Assembly (NCBI GenBank): GCA_041751935.1
Contig: JBGSIA010000100.1
Span: forward strand, 85,915-149,914
Direction: 5' to 3'
Source of the DNA: JBBSJZ01 sp041751935
GTDB lineage: Bacteria > Planctomycetota > Planctomycetia > Pirellulales > Pirellulaceae
DNA: 64,000 bases
The notes beneath the pieces were generated by a model. It made no database searches. It saw only the letters and a list, made by a program, of their open reading frames with translations, and was not told the DNA's origin. Below, in pieces: positions 26,075 to 35,488 of this stretch; positions within the stretch are counted from its first letter, which is position 1, and each line of letters begins with the position of its first letter. A program made the position numbers and the translations under genes.

Positions 26075-26935
26075 TCAAAATATGCGAGCGACGTAGATGG
26101 CCTCGCCGGTAAATCGCGATCGCAGTTCTTCGTCGGTCCAGCAAACACGTCCGATGGCTGGGTCGCCGATGATCCAACGACCAGCATCGGTGCGTCCCAG
26201 TACCACCACCGCGTGACCTTCACCTTGAGGGCCTAAAAGTCGTGAGTAGGAAGTCGTGCTGGGACTGTATTGAAATTTTACCAAAGCGACGTTCGGTAAC
26301 TGCCGCAGTGCCAGCCAATGAGATGGATCACTCGCAGCTACTCTGGCATCACGTCGAGCCGCAGACGCCTCGATCGCCAACCCGCGGTACAACGCCAATG
26401 GCATGGTCCCATGTGCACTCGTCAAACACTGTGTCGCCATTCTCTGTTCATCCGCAGCCACTCCACTCAAACGCAACAGCGTAGCGGCTGCAGCCGGAGC
26501 ACAACTTGCTTCGTGGCTCTGTAAACAAATTTCGTCTTGCCATTTGCTCGTCGACGCTACCGCTGCCGGAGCGACGAAAGGACGGAGAATGGGCGAGACA
26601 ACATAACCAGTCGCCAAGCATCCGAGCAGGCACGTGGTTAGCGGTCGGTGCCAGCGAGTTAAACCCGGTGTATGCGTCGCCATCCCCGCGCTGAACCCCA
26701 GCACGATTGGCATCACGTTGGACCAATACAACACAGCACTGTCGGGAATCCAAATCGCCCAAGCAAGGTTTCCGGCGTAGTGAAAGCCAAATGTTAATGC
26801 CAACAGAAGTGAACAGGAAAACACCAGGTTGCTGTCACTGCCCCGCTTCCCCCGAAAGCACTCGACGCCAAATAAATAGGCAGCGATCGCTAGAGAAACC
26901 GTCGCGGTGATCGCGATCCAAAGATCAATGCCCAC
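26075..26935 (-). CDS. Membrane-anchored C39-like cysteine peptidase domain protein
   Basis: 286 residues from GTG 26935, preceded by GGAG at 8-nt spacing. N-terminal part (1-125) contains about four hydrophobic helices. The C-terminal part has the bacteriocin-processing peptidase C39 pattern: Cys145 in HEASCAPAAAATLLRLSG, His241 in GEGHAVVVLGRTD, Asp258 in IIGDPAIGRV, and a C39-type end (EELRSRFTGEAIYV). C39 domains cleave double-glycine leader peptides and are usually fused to ABC exporters; here no ABC domain follows and no exporter is adjacent. Substrate unknown. It lies between the RND operon and the DPP-IV gene, each gap about 150 bp. Confidence 0.82.
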   Translation of the reverse strand: MGIDLWIAITATVSLAIAAYLFGVECFRGKRGSDSNLVFSCSLLLALTFGFHYAGNLAWAIWIPDSAVLYWSNVMPIVLGFSAGMATHTPGLTRWHRPLTTCLLGCLATGYVVSPILRPFVAPAAVASTSKWQDEICLQSHEASCAPAAAATLLRLSGVAADEQRMATQCLTSAHGTMPLALYRGLAIEASAARRDARVAASDPSHWLALRQLPNVALVKFQYSPSTTSYSRLLGPQGEGHAVVVLGRTDAGRWIIGDPAIGRVCWTDEELRSRFTGEAIYVARIF

Positions 26936-27092
26936 TTGGAATTCTCCGCAAGCCCAATGAGAAAATCGTCGCTACGGCTTTTCGTCGCACCTTAAGTGAA
27001 GATTAGGTTAATCTATCGCTTATTTTGCGTCAAGGTCTCCGTGCCGCGGTACCAAAGCTGGGCAAATTGCGGGCCAAGGCTTGGCGGGGTTG

Positions 27093-29453
27093 CTATTTGG
27101 GCTGCAACGACTCCAGTAAGAAGCCATGTGTTAGGTTGACCATATGCCAAACTTGTGCCGGTTGATGAATGCCGTGGGCGCTTGACGGGTAGATCATCAG
27201 GTCGAATTGTTTTCCTGCCGTTTGCAACGCCTTCGTCATGCGCAGTGTGCCCAAGGGGTGAACGTTGTCATCGACTTCCCCGTGAATCAGCAATAATCGG
27301 CCCTGCAACTTATCGGCGATGGCAGTTAGATCGGTCTGGCGATAGCCGTCGGGGTTTTCGCTGGGCAAACCCATGTATCGTTCGGTGTAAAACGCATCGT
27401 ACTCGAGAAAATCAGTGACACTGCCGCCAGCAATACCCGCCGCAAAGGCGTCCGAATGAGTCATCGCGTAAAGTGTCAGGTACCCGCCATAACTCCAGCC
27501 GCGAATGGCGATGCGTGAATCGTCAACCCACGGTTGTTGCTTCAACCAATCAACCGCCGACGACAAGTCCTGCAATTCGATGTGTCCAAACCGCTTGTGA
27601 ATCGACCACGTATCTGCCAGCGATCGACCGGCGCTGCTTCGATTGTCGACAACCACCGTCGCGATTCCGTTTCGCGCCAAAAGTTCGCGATAAAGCGCCT
27701 GGGTCCCTGCCCAGCGATCGCTGACAACGGGTGCTTGAGGGCCACCGTACGTTTCGATGACGACGGCGAGTGGCTTGGTGTTGTTGGTATCCTTGTTTTG
27801 CGAGTTATCGCGGGGCCGCACGATCATCGCTGGGATGTCCAGACCGTCGGCGACCTTGATTCGCACAAACTCTGGTGCGTTCAGTGGTTTGCCTACGCGA
27901 AGCTGGGTCGTGGCCAACGAAATCTCTTTTTCGCTGGATGAAAGTGACGAAAAAAGCGACACTTGTGGCGGCATCGCAGCGGTGCTGTAGGTGTCCACGT
28001 AATACTTGCCGTCGGGGCTTGGCGACACCTGATGCCATCCCGGCTTGGTTGTCAATTGTTGAAATCGACAAACCGCGTCGCCGGCATCCGTCATTGCGGC
28101 ATCGATACGATACAAGTGCTGGGCTACGGTGCGAGACTGTTGATCACCGGTTACAAGTGCGGCGCTTCCATCCGCTGGAATATAAAAGTCGCGAACGGCA
28201 AGGTCCTCGGGCGAAATCGGGAAAACGGTTGATCCATCAGCCGAGATACGATACAACCGATAACTTCCAGTGGGCAATTCACTGCGCCAAATCAACGAGC
28301 CATCAGCAAGATAACCAGGCTCCGCTGGCGGTTCGACCCAAGCGGGACTTTCTTCTCGAAGTAGCCGCATGGGGCTGTCGCCCGAACTTCCTGGAATGAC
28401 AACGTCCAAGTATCGTAGTTCTCTCCATGACTGAACGCGATCACTCACGGTATAAAGCAAGCGTCGACGGTGCGTGTGCCACCAAACACCGGTGATGATT
28501 CGCTGGTTTGCTTCCGTCGATTGTTCGATCAACTTCGGCGACGGAACGATCCCTTGGTCGAAGCGAGACAAGTCCCACAGGACTAACGAAGCATGCGGAA
28601 TGGGGTCGCCGGCCTTGGGATACCGCGTCGAGCTCGCCTGTCCTCGTGGTGCGTCACTCGAACCAAGAACGAAGGGTTGGACACCACTGGTATCGATCCG
28701 CAGCATTGCCAACGACTGGCCATCGGGACTGAACCAGAACCCACGGAAGTTTCCGCGGCCAAAAATCTCTTCCTGATACGTCCAATCTAGAACACCATCG
28801 AGTAGCGTTTCGGAATTGTCTTGGGTCAACCGCATCGATCGACCACCGGCCATGTCAACCAAGAACAGGTCGCCATCGGCAGTGTAGGCGACTCGCCGTC
28901 CAGTGGGATCTAGCGTCGCGTTGCCCCATTGGGTTGCGTCTTGTGCCAGCCGCTTAGCTGGCATCGTCGTTGAGACCACAGCGATCGACTTATCCACTCG
29001 AACAAGAAGCGGGTCGTTGATACGTTTGAGCTTCGATATCGAATGCGAGATTATGGTCGCGGCCTGTTTCTCCTCCACACCATCGAGAGTGGCCAGTTGT
29101 TTGGTGAGTGTGGCCTGTTCAGTGAACTTCGATTCCTTGCCGGAGTCCAAGTCGACTTGCATCCATGTCTTGTCGCGGCGAACCAACAATCGCGGCGGAG
29201 ATTCGTCCAGCCAATGAGTGGTCGCGGTGGTGCCGTCGTAGTCAAATCGGTCAACGGGATGAAACAAGCTCGTCAGAGACAGCTCTGGCGGCGACTTTGC
29301 TTCTGGTTCGCCCGCGTCAATTTGTTTGGCCAGCTCGTCGGCCGATGTCGTGGCGACAACTAACCAGCAACCCAGTGTTACAAATTGCCACCAGAGCCAG
29401 CCACACGATCGCATGAGTCCACTTCGCTTATACTGTCCAGTCACGGCCTGCAT
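27093..29453 (-). CDS. Secreted dipeptidyl-peptidase IV-type serine peptidase (S9B)
   Basis: 786 residues from ATG 29453, which has AGGGAAA upstream; a longer frame to 29642 would run into the divergent sulfatase gene. Signal peptide (SCGWLWWQFVTLGCWLVVATTSA) then the eight-bladed beta-propeller (LTQDNSETLLDGVLDWTYQEE, the DWVYEEE-like Glu motif of DPP-IV) and the C-terminal alpha/beta-hydrolase. Catalytic Ser654 in RGWSYGGYL, Asp in HGEVDDNVH, His in SSAHGI. Removes N-terminal X-Pro/X-Ala dipeptides from peptides in the periplasm or outside. Start codons of this gene and the sulfatase are 34 bp apart, divergent. Confidence 0.94.
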   Translation of the reverse strand: MQAVTGQYKRSGLMRSCGWLWWQFVTLGCWLVVATTSADELAKQIDAGEPEAKSPPELSLTSLFHPVDRFDYDGTTATTHWLDESPPRLLVRRDKTWMQVDLDSGKESKFTEQATLTKQLATLDGVEEKQAATIISHSISKLKRINDPLLVRVDKSIAVVSTTMPAKRLAQDATQWGNATLDPTGRRVAYTADGDLFLVDMAGGRSMRLTQDNSETLLDGVLDWTYQEEIFGRGNFRGFWFSPDGQSLAMLRIDTSGVQPFVLGSSDAPRGQASSTRYPKAGDPIPHASLVLWDLSRFDQGIVPSPKLIEQSTEANQRIITGVWWHTHRRRLLYTVSDRVQSWRELRYLDVVIPGSSGDSPMRLLREESPAWVEPPAEPGYLADGSLIWRSELPTGSYRLYRISADGSTVFPISPEDLAVRDFYIPADGSAALVTGDQQSRTVAQHLYRIDAAMTDAGDAVCRFQQLTTKPGWHQVSPSPDGKYYVDTYSTAAMPPQVSLFSSLSSSEKEISLATTQLRVGKPLNAPEFVRIKVADGLDIPAMIVRPRDNSQNKDTNNTKPLAVVIETYGGPQAPVVSDRWAGTQALYRELLARNGIATVVVDNRSSAGRSLADTWSIHKRFGHIELQDLSSAVDWLKQQPWVDDSRIAIRGWSYGGYLTLYAMTHSDAFAAGIAGGSVTDFLEYDAFYTERYMGLPSENPDGYRQTDLTAIADKLQGRLLLIHGEVDDNVHPLGTLRMTKALQTAGKQFDLMIYPSSAHGIHQPAQVWHMVNLTHGFLLESLQPK

Positions 29454-29487
29454 CGTTCGTTTCCCTGAAGATTTGATAGAAGCATAG

Positions 29488-31383
29488 ATGATACGAAAAA
29501 TATCGCTCGGTTGGCACAGTGTAACGCTGTTACCGATACTGTTGGCCGCGTACCTCGCGGTGCCCGCCGTTGCGGAAGAGAATTCGTCGGAGATCGCCAT
29601 ACGCCCGAATTTCGTGTGGATCATGTCCGAGGATAATTCCAAGCACTACTTGCGACACTTTGACGCCGATGGTGCCGCGGCGCCAAATATCGAAGCACTC
29701 GCTGAGCATGGCATCACATTTGACCGCGCTTTCTCCTGTGCACCGGTTTGCAGTGTTGCGCGGACGACGTTGATCACGTCTTGCTACGCGCCGCGAATTG
29801 GAACGCAGTTTCATCGTCGCAGCAGACTTGCCGTAATGCCGTCTGGAGTGGAAATGTTTCCCACCTACTTGCGCCGCGCTGGATACTACACGACCAACAA
29901 TAGCAAAGAGGACTACAACGCCCAGGCCGAAAGTCCTTGGGATGAGTCCAGCAAAAGAGCGAGCTGGAAAAACCGACCTTCCGCAAACACTTCGTTTTTC
30001 CACGTGGCCACGTTTACGGACTCGCACGAAAGTTCACTGCATGTCGATGTGGAAATCGCTAAGAACAAGCCCACAACAGATCCAGATTCAATCAACTTGC
30101 AGCCATACTTTCCTGACACTTCACTGTTTCGTCAAACTCGCGCTCGATACCACGACCGCATGAAAATCATTGACGATCGCGTCGGCGAAGTCGTGGCTGA
30201 TCTTAAGGCCGGCGGTGAATTGGAAAACACGTTTATCTTTTTTTTCGGCGACCATGGCGGCGTGCTGCCTCGTTCCAAGGGATACCTCTATGAGTCTGGT
30301 TTGCATGTTCCACTGGTCGTGCGTGTCCCGCAAAAATTTCGCGACCTGACATCACGTGAACTTGCGAGTCGCACGACTGGGTTTGTCGAGTTCGTTGATT
30401 TTGGACCCACGGTGTTATCACTGGCCGGCATGGAGCTTCCCCAAGGGATCGATGGCAAAGCATTTCTGGGAAAGGCCTCGAATGTCGAAGCAGTTGATTC
30501 TCGCAATGAAACGATTGGATACGCCGACCGATTTGACGAAAAGTATGAATTAGTGCGAACCCTGCGACAGGGACGCTGGAAATACCATCGAAACTTCGAG
30601 GCATACCTGCCTGACGGACTGCAAAACAACTATCGCTACAAAATGCCCGCTTACTCGCAGTGGCGAGAACTGTATCATTCGGGAAAACTTGACGAAGTTC
30701 GCTCTGCCTTCTTCGAACCAAAGCCAGTGGAATCGTTGTACGACTTGGAGAGCGATCCGCACGAGATTCATAACTTGGCCAATGCGCCCGAGCATCAGGA
30801 TGTGCTCGTACGACTCCGCGAGCGGCTGAACTCACGATTGAAATCGATGCCTGATTTGAGCTTCTTTCCCGAAGCGGTGCTGTATGAACAAGCCATGTCC
30901 AATCCAGTCGAGTTTGGTCAACGGCACTCGTCGAGAATCGCCGCACTCCTGGATACGGCAAATCTAGCATTGCTACCGCTTGATCGTGCTGAGCCCGGCC
31001 TTCGCGAAGCGCTTGTTGCGGACGATCCGTGGCAACGACTTTGGGCAGTGATTGCGTGTGGATGTTTTGGCGAAAGAGCATCGCCGTTGCTTTCCATTTT
31101 GCAGGAGCGACTTGCTGACGATGAATCACTTGTTGCCGCGCGTGCAGCGGAGGTACTGGCAATCGTCAATGGTTTTGATCCACGAGAAGTGCTGTATCGA
31201 GCTGTTTCCTCTGCGAAAAACGAGCCCGAGGCGCTACAGATCATGAACACCGTGGTATTTGTCGATTCATTGCAGATTGATGGCCAGCCTGTCGATCCCA
31301 AGCGAATCGAGTTTGGCTTCAATCCTCCCAAAGCGAGCGAACTTGGCGGAAGGCTGCAATATTTAAATCGCGAAGGACGTTAA
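29488..31383 (+). CDS. Secreted sulfatase (type I, alkaline-phosphatase fold) with atypical formylglycine site
   Basis: 631 residues. Signal peptide about 1-29 (LLPILLAAYLAVPAVA). Alkaline-phosphatase-fold core: PNFVWIMSEDNSKHYLRHF with metal-binding acidic residues, DHG metal motif in FFFGDHGGVLPRSKG and C-terminal ESLYDLESDPHEIHNLA typical of sulfatases. The formylglycine site aligns to APVCSVARTTL: Cys88 and Arg92 are in place, but the residue at +2 is Val instead of Pro (or Ala) of C-x-P-x-R. The last 120 residues have HEAT-like helical pairs (LLSILQERLADDESLVAARAAEVL). Planctomycete sulfatases degrade sulfated algal polysaccharides; the actual substrate is unknown. Confidence 0.92.
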   Translation: MIRKISLGWHSVTLLPILLAAYLAVPAVAEENSSEIAIRPNFVWIMSEDNSKHYLRHFDADGAAAPNIEALAEHGITFDRAFSCAPVCSVARTTLITSCYAPRIGTQFHRRSRLAVMPSGVEMFPTYLRRAGYYTTNNSKEDYNAQAESPWDESSKRASWKNRPSANTSFFHVATFTDSHESSLHVDVEIAKNKPTTDPDSINLQPYFPDTSLFRQTRARYHDRMKIIDDRVGEVVADLKAGGELENTFIFFFGDHGGVLPRSKGYLYESGLHVPLVVRVPQKFRDLTSRELASRTTGFVEFVDFGPTVLSLAGMELPQGIDGKAFLGKASNVEAVDSRNETIGYADRFDEKYELVRTLRQGRWKYHRNFEAYLPDGLQNNYRYKMPAYSQWRELYHSGKLDEVRSAFFEPKPVESLYDLESDPHEIHNLANAPEHQDVLVRLRERLNSRLKSMPDLSFFPEAVLYEQAMSNPVEFGQRHSSRIAALLDTANLALLPLDRAEPGLREALVADDPWQRLWAVIACGCFGERASPLLSILQERLADDESLVAARAAEVLAIVNGFDPREVLYRAVSSAKNEPEALQIMNTVVFVDSLQIDGQPVDPKRIEFGFNPPKASELGGRLQYLNREGR

Positions 31384-31543
31384 GCGGTTTATGCGGTTGT
31401 CGCTGAGTTGAGCCATTGGTTCGCGATACGGCTTATCCGACCCGACAGCGAGTTCGTTTACAGACGGTTCGGTGAAATGAAAGCGACGTCCGCCGGAAAA
31501 CGAGCAAGCATTTCACAAAAAGTGTAGTCCTCTTGTACAACCC

Positions 31544-32686
31544 TCACCAATCGGCGAGCGGTCCAGCATCGGAATGATCGACTGCATGATGTTGTGCGTC
31601 GCAAAACGAATCGGTCATGCCAGCCAGGTACTCGCCGATCACTCGCTCTAGCGGCAGACTGGACGCACGTGTGCGGAATCGCAGGGGCAGTCGATCCGGT
31701 TGCCGCAGCAGCGTTTGAAACAATCGGCGCAATCGCGCGGCGGCGGATTCGCGTACTGGGATGAGCCGGGGATGACGGTAGACGGCTTCAAATAAAAACG
31801 CTTCGAGCTGTGAACGTTCGCGGGCAACGCTGTCGCTGTGGACGAATCGTAGCCCAGCGTCACTGACCTCGTCGGACGATCGACCGTCCAACGGTCGCAG
31901 CAATTCTGTCGCTGTTGCCAACAGGTCACCGACTTGCAGATCGATCAATTCGTGAACCAGTGACTGTCGCAGCTTGCCGCTGGGCAATAATCCATGACGT
32001 TGGCGAATGTTGTCCAGCGAACGACGCACAATCGCTAACTCGGAAAGTTTGTCAATCGAGAGCAATCCCATCTGCAAAGCATCATCCACATCATGCGCGT
32101 CATAGGCGATCGAATCCGCTGCGTCCACGATTTGCACTTCAAGCATCGGCGATCGTCCGACAGCCGCTTCCGCTTTGTGTGCTCGCGTATCCTGGCCGCT
32201 GAGCGTTTCGCGGCACAAATTCAATCCTGCAAAGTCACTGTACCGTTGTTCCAATTCCTGCACGATCGTCAAGGCGAACTGATTGTGCGAAAATCCGCCC
32301 ACCGCTTCCATGCACTCGCTCAGCACATCTTCGCCACAATGTCCGTAGGGTGGGTGACCGATATCGTGCATCAGGGCCAGAGTTTCCGTCAAATCCTCGT
32401 TCATCCGCAGCGTCCGAGCCAACGTCCGAGCGACCGACGCGACCTCGAATGTATGAGTCAACCGCGTGCGATGATAAATCCCCATTTCACCAGTGAAGAC
32501 TTGCATCTTGCCGGAGAGGCGACGAAACGCACTGCTGTGCAGCACCCGGTCTCGATCTCGGGTGAATGGCCCCCGATACGCGTGCGGTGCTTCCGGGTAA
32601 ACTCGTCCGCGTGAGTCTCGACTGTGCATCGCATAAGACGCCAACAGCAAGTGCTCACGATCGGCAAAGCGGCCCAGGTCGATCAT
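31544..32686 (-). CDS. dgt: Deoxyguanosinetriphosphate triphosphohydrolase-like HD protein
   Basis: 380 residues from ATG 32686, which has AAGAG upstream; an ATG at 32794 would add 36 Pro-rich residues, and longer frames run antisense through uvrA. HD-superfamily metal residues: His78 (RLTHTFEVASVARTLAR), His107-Asp108 (LMHDIGHPPYGHCGED) and a later Asp in VDAADSIAYDAHDVDDAL. The N-terminal SRDSRGRVYPE and RDRDRVLHSSAFRRLSGKMQVF are the standard dNTPase signature. Hydrolyses dNTPs to nucleoside and triphosphate, adjusting dNTP pools. The 160-bp gap before it holds an 8-bp inverted repeat (GTGAAATG 31472-31479/CATTTCAC 31509-31516). Confidence 0.92.
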   Translation of the reverse strand: MIDLGRFADREHLLLASYAMHSRDSRGRVYPEAPHAYRGPFTRDRDRVLHSSAFRRLSGKMQVFTGEMGIYHRTRLTHTFEVASVARTLARTLRMNEDLTETLALMHDIGHPPYGHCGEDVLSECMEAVGGFSHNQFALTIVQELEQRYSDFAGLNLCRETLSGQDTRAHKAEAAVGRSPMLEVQIVDAADSIAYDAHDVDDALQMGLLSIDKLSELAIVRRSLDNIRQRHGLLPSGKLRQSLVHELIDLQVGDLLATATELLRPLDGRSSDEVSDAGLRFVHSDSVARERSQLEAFLFEAVYRHPRLIPVRESAAARLRRLFQTLLRQPDRLPLRFRTRASSLPLERVIGEYLAGMTDSFCDAQHHAVDHSDAGPLADW

Positions 32687-32848
32687 CGGTCGCTCTTGAG
32701 TCGGTGGCACGGGAGTGGGCGGTATGAGAACCAGCCGAATTTGCGACTGCGGAATCAGATTCGGAGGCTGGGGAGAAATTGAGTCAGTGTCCATTGTGAA
32801 TATGAATCTTATCCGGCTAAGTACCAATCGCCCACACCGAAACCTAGC

Positions 32849-35449
32849 TTGCCCTGGTTGACCGTGCCCAAAAAACGAACTTCCACGCCTAAAACCTCGC
32901 CCAAAGCGGTCGCAAGTCGCCTTACCAAGAATGAGGATGCTTTGATCCGCATCCGCGGCGCCCGCGTTCACAATCTTCAAAACCTCGACGTCGATATCCC
33001 TCGTGACGCGATAACCGTCATCACCGGTGTCTCCGGCAGTGGCAAAAGTTCGCTCGCCTTTGACACCTTGTTTGCCGAGGGCCAACGGCAATATATCGAC
33101 AGTCTGTCCACCTACGCTCGACAATTTCTGGACCAGATCCCGCGCCCCGATGTGGACTCGATCAGCGGACTGGCGCCGACTCTGTCCATCGACCAGAAGC
33201 CTGGGTCGACGAACGTTCGCAGCACCGTCGCCACCATCACAGAGATTTATGACTATTTGAGGTTGCTTTACGCTCGCGTGGGCACACCTCATTGTGCTCA
33301 TTGCGGCAGCGCCATCGCCCAGCAATCCCCCGCGGCGATCCGAGATTCACTGGCCTCGTTGCCGGAAAATTCCAAAGTCGTCTTGCTGGCACCGATGATC
33401 CGCGGTCGACGCGGTGCTCATCGCGAAATCCTGGAGCAGATACAACAAACCGGTTTGATTCGCGTGCGTGTCGACGGCGAGACGATGTTGCTGGAGGACG
33501 TTCCGCCGCTAGCGCCACGAAAGAACCACACGATCGAAGCGGTCGTGGATCGTTTAGTCATTCGCGAAGACCAAACTTCTCGTCTATCGGATTCAATTCA
33601 TCTCGCCCTGCGATTGGGCGGAGGCCTGATCACAGCGTCAGTAGAATTGCGACCGAACGAATGGCAAGATCGGCTTTACAGTACCGCTCACAGTTGTATC
33701 GAGTGTGGGGCAAGCTTTGAGGAACTTGAACCGCGAACGTTTTCATTCAACAGTCCCTACGGTGCCTGTCCAGTTTGCGAAGGACTTGGCCGCGTTGGTG
33801 ACGATGACTCGACACGAATCTGTGATGCCTGTGGTGGCGGAAGACTGCGGCCAGAGGCATTAAGCGTGCTGATCGATTCGCTGGCGATTCATCAACTGAC
33901 CGCAATGCCGCTCTCCGATGCAACGGCTTGGTTTGAATCGCTCGACAGCAGGCTCGGGGACGTTCAGCGAGCTATCGCGAAACCAATTCGCATCGAAGTT
34001 AGCAAGCGATTGGCGTTCTTACAGAAAGTCGGTGTCGGCTATTTGACGTTGGATCGCGGCGCCGACTCTCTCAGTGGCGGCGAACTCCAGCGAGTGCGGT
34101 TAGCGACCAGCATCGGCAGTGGTTTAGTCGGCGTGTGCTATGTACTGGACGAACCGTCGATCGGCTTGCATCCGGCGGATCATGATCGGCTGATTGCATC
34201 GATCCGCGAGCTGCAGCAACAAGGGAACACGGTCGTCATCGTCGAGCACGACGAAGCGTCAATGCGAGCAGCGGATTGCCTGATCGACATCGGCCCGGGC
34301 GCCGGTAACCGCGGCGGGCGTCTGATCAGCCAGGGAACGCCCCAGCAGGTGGCTGCCGACAAGAACAGTCTGACGGGCGATTACCTCAGCGGCCGCCTGT
34401 CCATTCCTATTCCCGCACAACGACGCATTCCCACGGACGACGCGTGGCTCGTTCTCACTGGCGCGACGACTCATAACTTGAAGAACGTCACCGCCCGTAT
34501 TCCGCTGGGCCTGTTGGTCGGCGTCAGTGGCGTGTCGGGCAGTGGTAAAAGCTCGCTCATCAACGACACGCTGTATCCCGCGCTCGCAGTGTCATTGGGA
34601 CTGGTATCACCACCGCCGGGACTGTTTAAGAAACTGAGCGGTGCGGAAAACATCGACAAACTAATCCCGATTGACCAATCACCGATCGGGCGCACGCCGC
34701 GATCCTGTCCAGCGACGTATGCTGGGGTGCTTGATGAAATTCGCAAGGTCTACGCCGCGACGCGCGAAGCCAAGACGTTGGGTTTTGCGCCGAGCCGTTT
34801 CAGTTTCAATTCGCCCGCTGGACGTTGCGATCAATGCAAGGGTCACGGCGTCGAGCGGATTGAGATGAACTTCTTGAGTGACCTGTTTGTTACTTGCACA
34901 CGTTGTGGTGGAAAACGCTTCAATCGCCAGACATTGCAAGTACGTTTCAAGGGAGCAAGTGTTGCGGACGTTCTCGACATGACGATCGACCAAGCGGCCG
35001 CGTTCTTTGAGAACGTGCCAAAAGTAGAGCATCTTTTGAAGTCGCTCGATGCGGTGGGTCTGGGGTACTTGCACTTGGGCCAGTCGAGCACGACGTTGTC
35101 AGGCGGTGAGGCACAGCGGATGAAACTCGGCACGGAACTCGCTCGATCCTCCACCGGTCGGGCGTTTTATCTGCTCGACGAACCAACCACGGGCTTGCAC
35201 TTTGCTGATGTGGCGAGACTCGTCGGCGTGCTACAACGTTTGGTTGATGCGGGCAACACAGTCGTGGTGATCGAGCACCAATTTGACCTGCTCGCAGCGT
35301 GTGACTGGATCATCGACCTTGGCCCGGCTGGCGGACTCGGTGGCGGCGAGATACTCGCAACGGGTTCGCCCGAACAAGTTGCAAAAATCCCCAACAACGC
35401 GACAGCAAAGTATCTGGCAACACAACTAAAGTCGCTCGCGAATTCGTAA
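32849..35449 (+). CDS. uvrA: UvrA excinuclease ABC subunit A
   Basis: Up to 866 residues. No ATG is near the start; TTG 32849 or GTG 32864 are candidates, and homology begins at about residue 32 (LIRIRGARVHNLQNLDVDIP). Two ABC-ATPase modules: Walker A GVSGSGKS (60-67) and a second GVSGSGKS; signatures LSGGELQRVRLATSIG and LSGGEAQRMKLGTEL. UvrB-binding region (APMIRGRRGAHREILEQIQQ) and zinc modules (CIECGASFEELEPRTFSF with CPVCEG; CDQCKGHG with CTRCGG) are present, so it is a complete UvrA, only about 80 residues shorter than usual. Recognises bulky DNA lesions for nucleotide excision repair. Divergent from dgt. Confidence 0.94.
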   Translation: MPWLTVPKKRTSTPKTSPKAVASRLTKNEDALIRIRGARVHNLQNLDVDIPRDAITVITGVSGSGKSSLAFDTLFAEGQRQYIDSLSTYARQFLDQIPRPDVDSISGLAPTLSIDQKPGSTNVRSTVATITEIYDYLRLLYARVGTPHCAHCGSAIAQQSPAAIRDSLASLPENSKVVLLAPMIRGRRGAHREILEQIQQTGLIRVRVDGETMLLEDVPPLAPRKNHTIEAVVDRLVIREDQTSRLSDSIHLALRLGGGLITASVELRPNEWQDRLYSTAHSCIECGASFEELEPRTFSFNSPYGACPVCEGLGRVGDDDSTRICDACGGGRLRPEALSVLIDSLAIHQLTAMPLSDATAWFESLDSRLGDVQRAIAKPIRIEVSKRLAFLQKVGVGYLTLDRGADSLSGGELQRVRLATSIGSGLVGVCYVLDEPSIGLHPADHDRLIASIRELQQQGNTVVIVEHDEASMRAADCLIDIGPGAGNRGGRLISQGTPQQVAADKNSLTGDYLSGRLSIPIPAQRRIPTDDAWLVLTGATTHNLKNVTARIPLGLLVGVSGVSGSGKSSLINDTLYPALAVSLGLVSPPPGLFKKLSGAENIDKLIPIDQSPIGRTPRSCPATYAGVLDEIRKVYAATREAKTLGFAPSRFSFNSPAGRCDQCKGHGVERIEMNFLSDLFVTCTRCGGKRFNRQTLQVRFKGASVADVLDMTIDQAAAFFENVPKVEHLLKSLDAVGLGYLHLGQSSTTLSGGEAQRMKLGTELARSSTGRAFYLLDEPTTGLHFADVARLVGVLQRLVDAGNTVVVIEHQFDLLAACDWIIDLGPAGGLGGGEILATGSPEQVAKIPNNATAKYLATQLKSLANS

Positions 35450-35488
35450 ATCGGACTCGCTGACGCACCAAATCGCGTGTGAACGGAC

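Noticed and set aside
30233..31162. 309-codon minus-strand frame inside the sulfatase gene
   Set aside because: Antisense shadow of the sulfatase, which has matching family motifs.
32687..33325. Longer N-terminus for the dGTPase-like gene
   Set aside because: It runs antisense through the conserved start of uvrA and has no family similarity.
32849..35449. UvrA2 (UvrB-independent) variant
   Set aside because: The UvrB-binding segment and zinc modules are present, so it reads as ordinary UvrA despite its shorter length.
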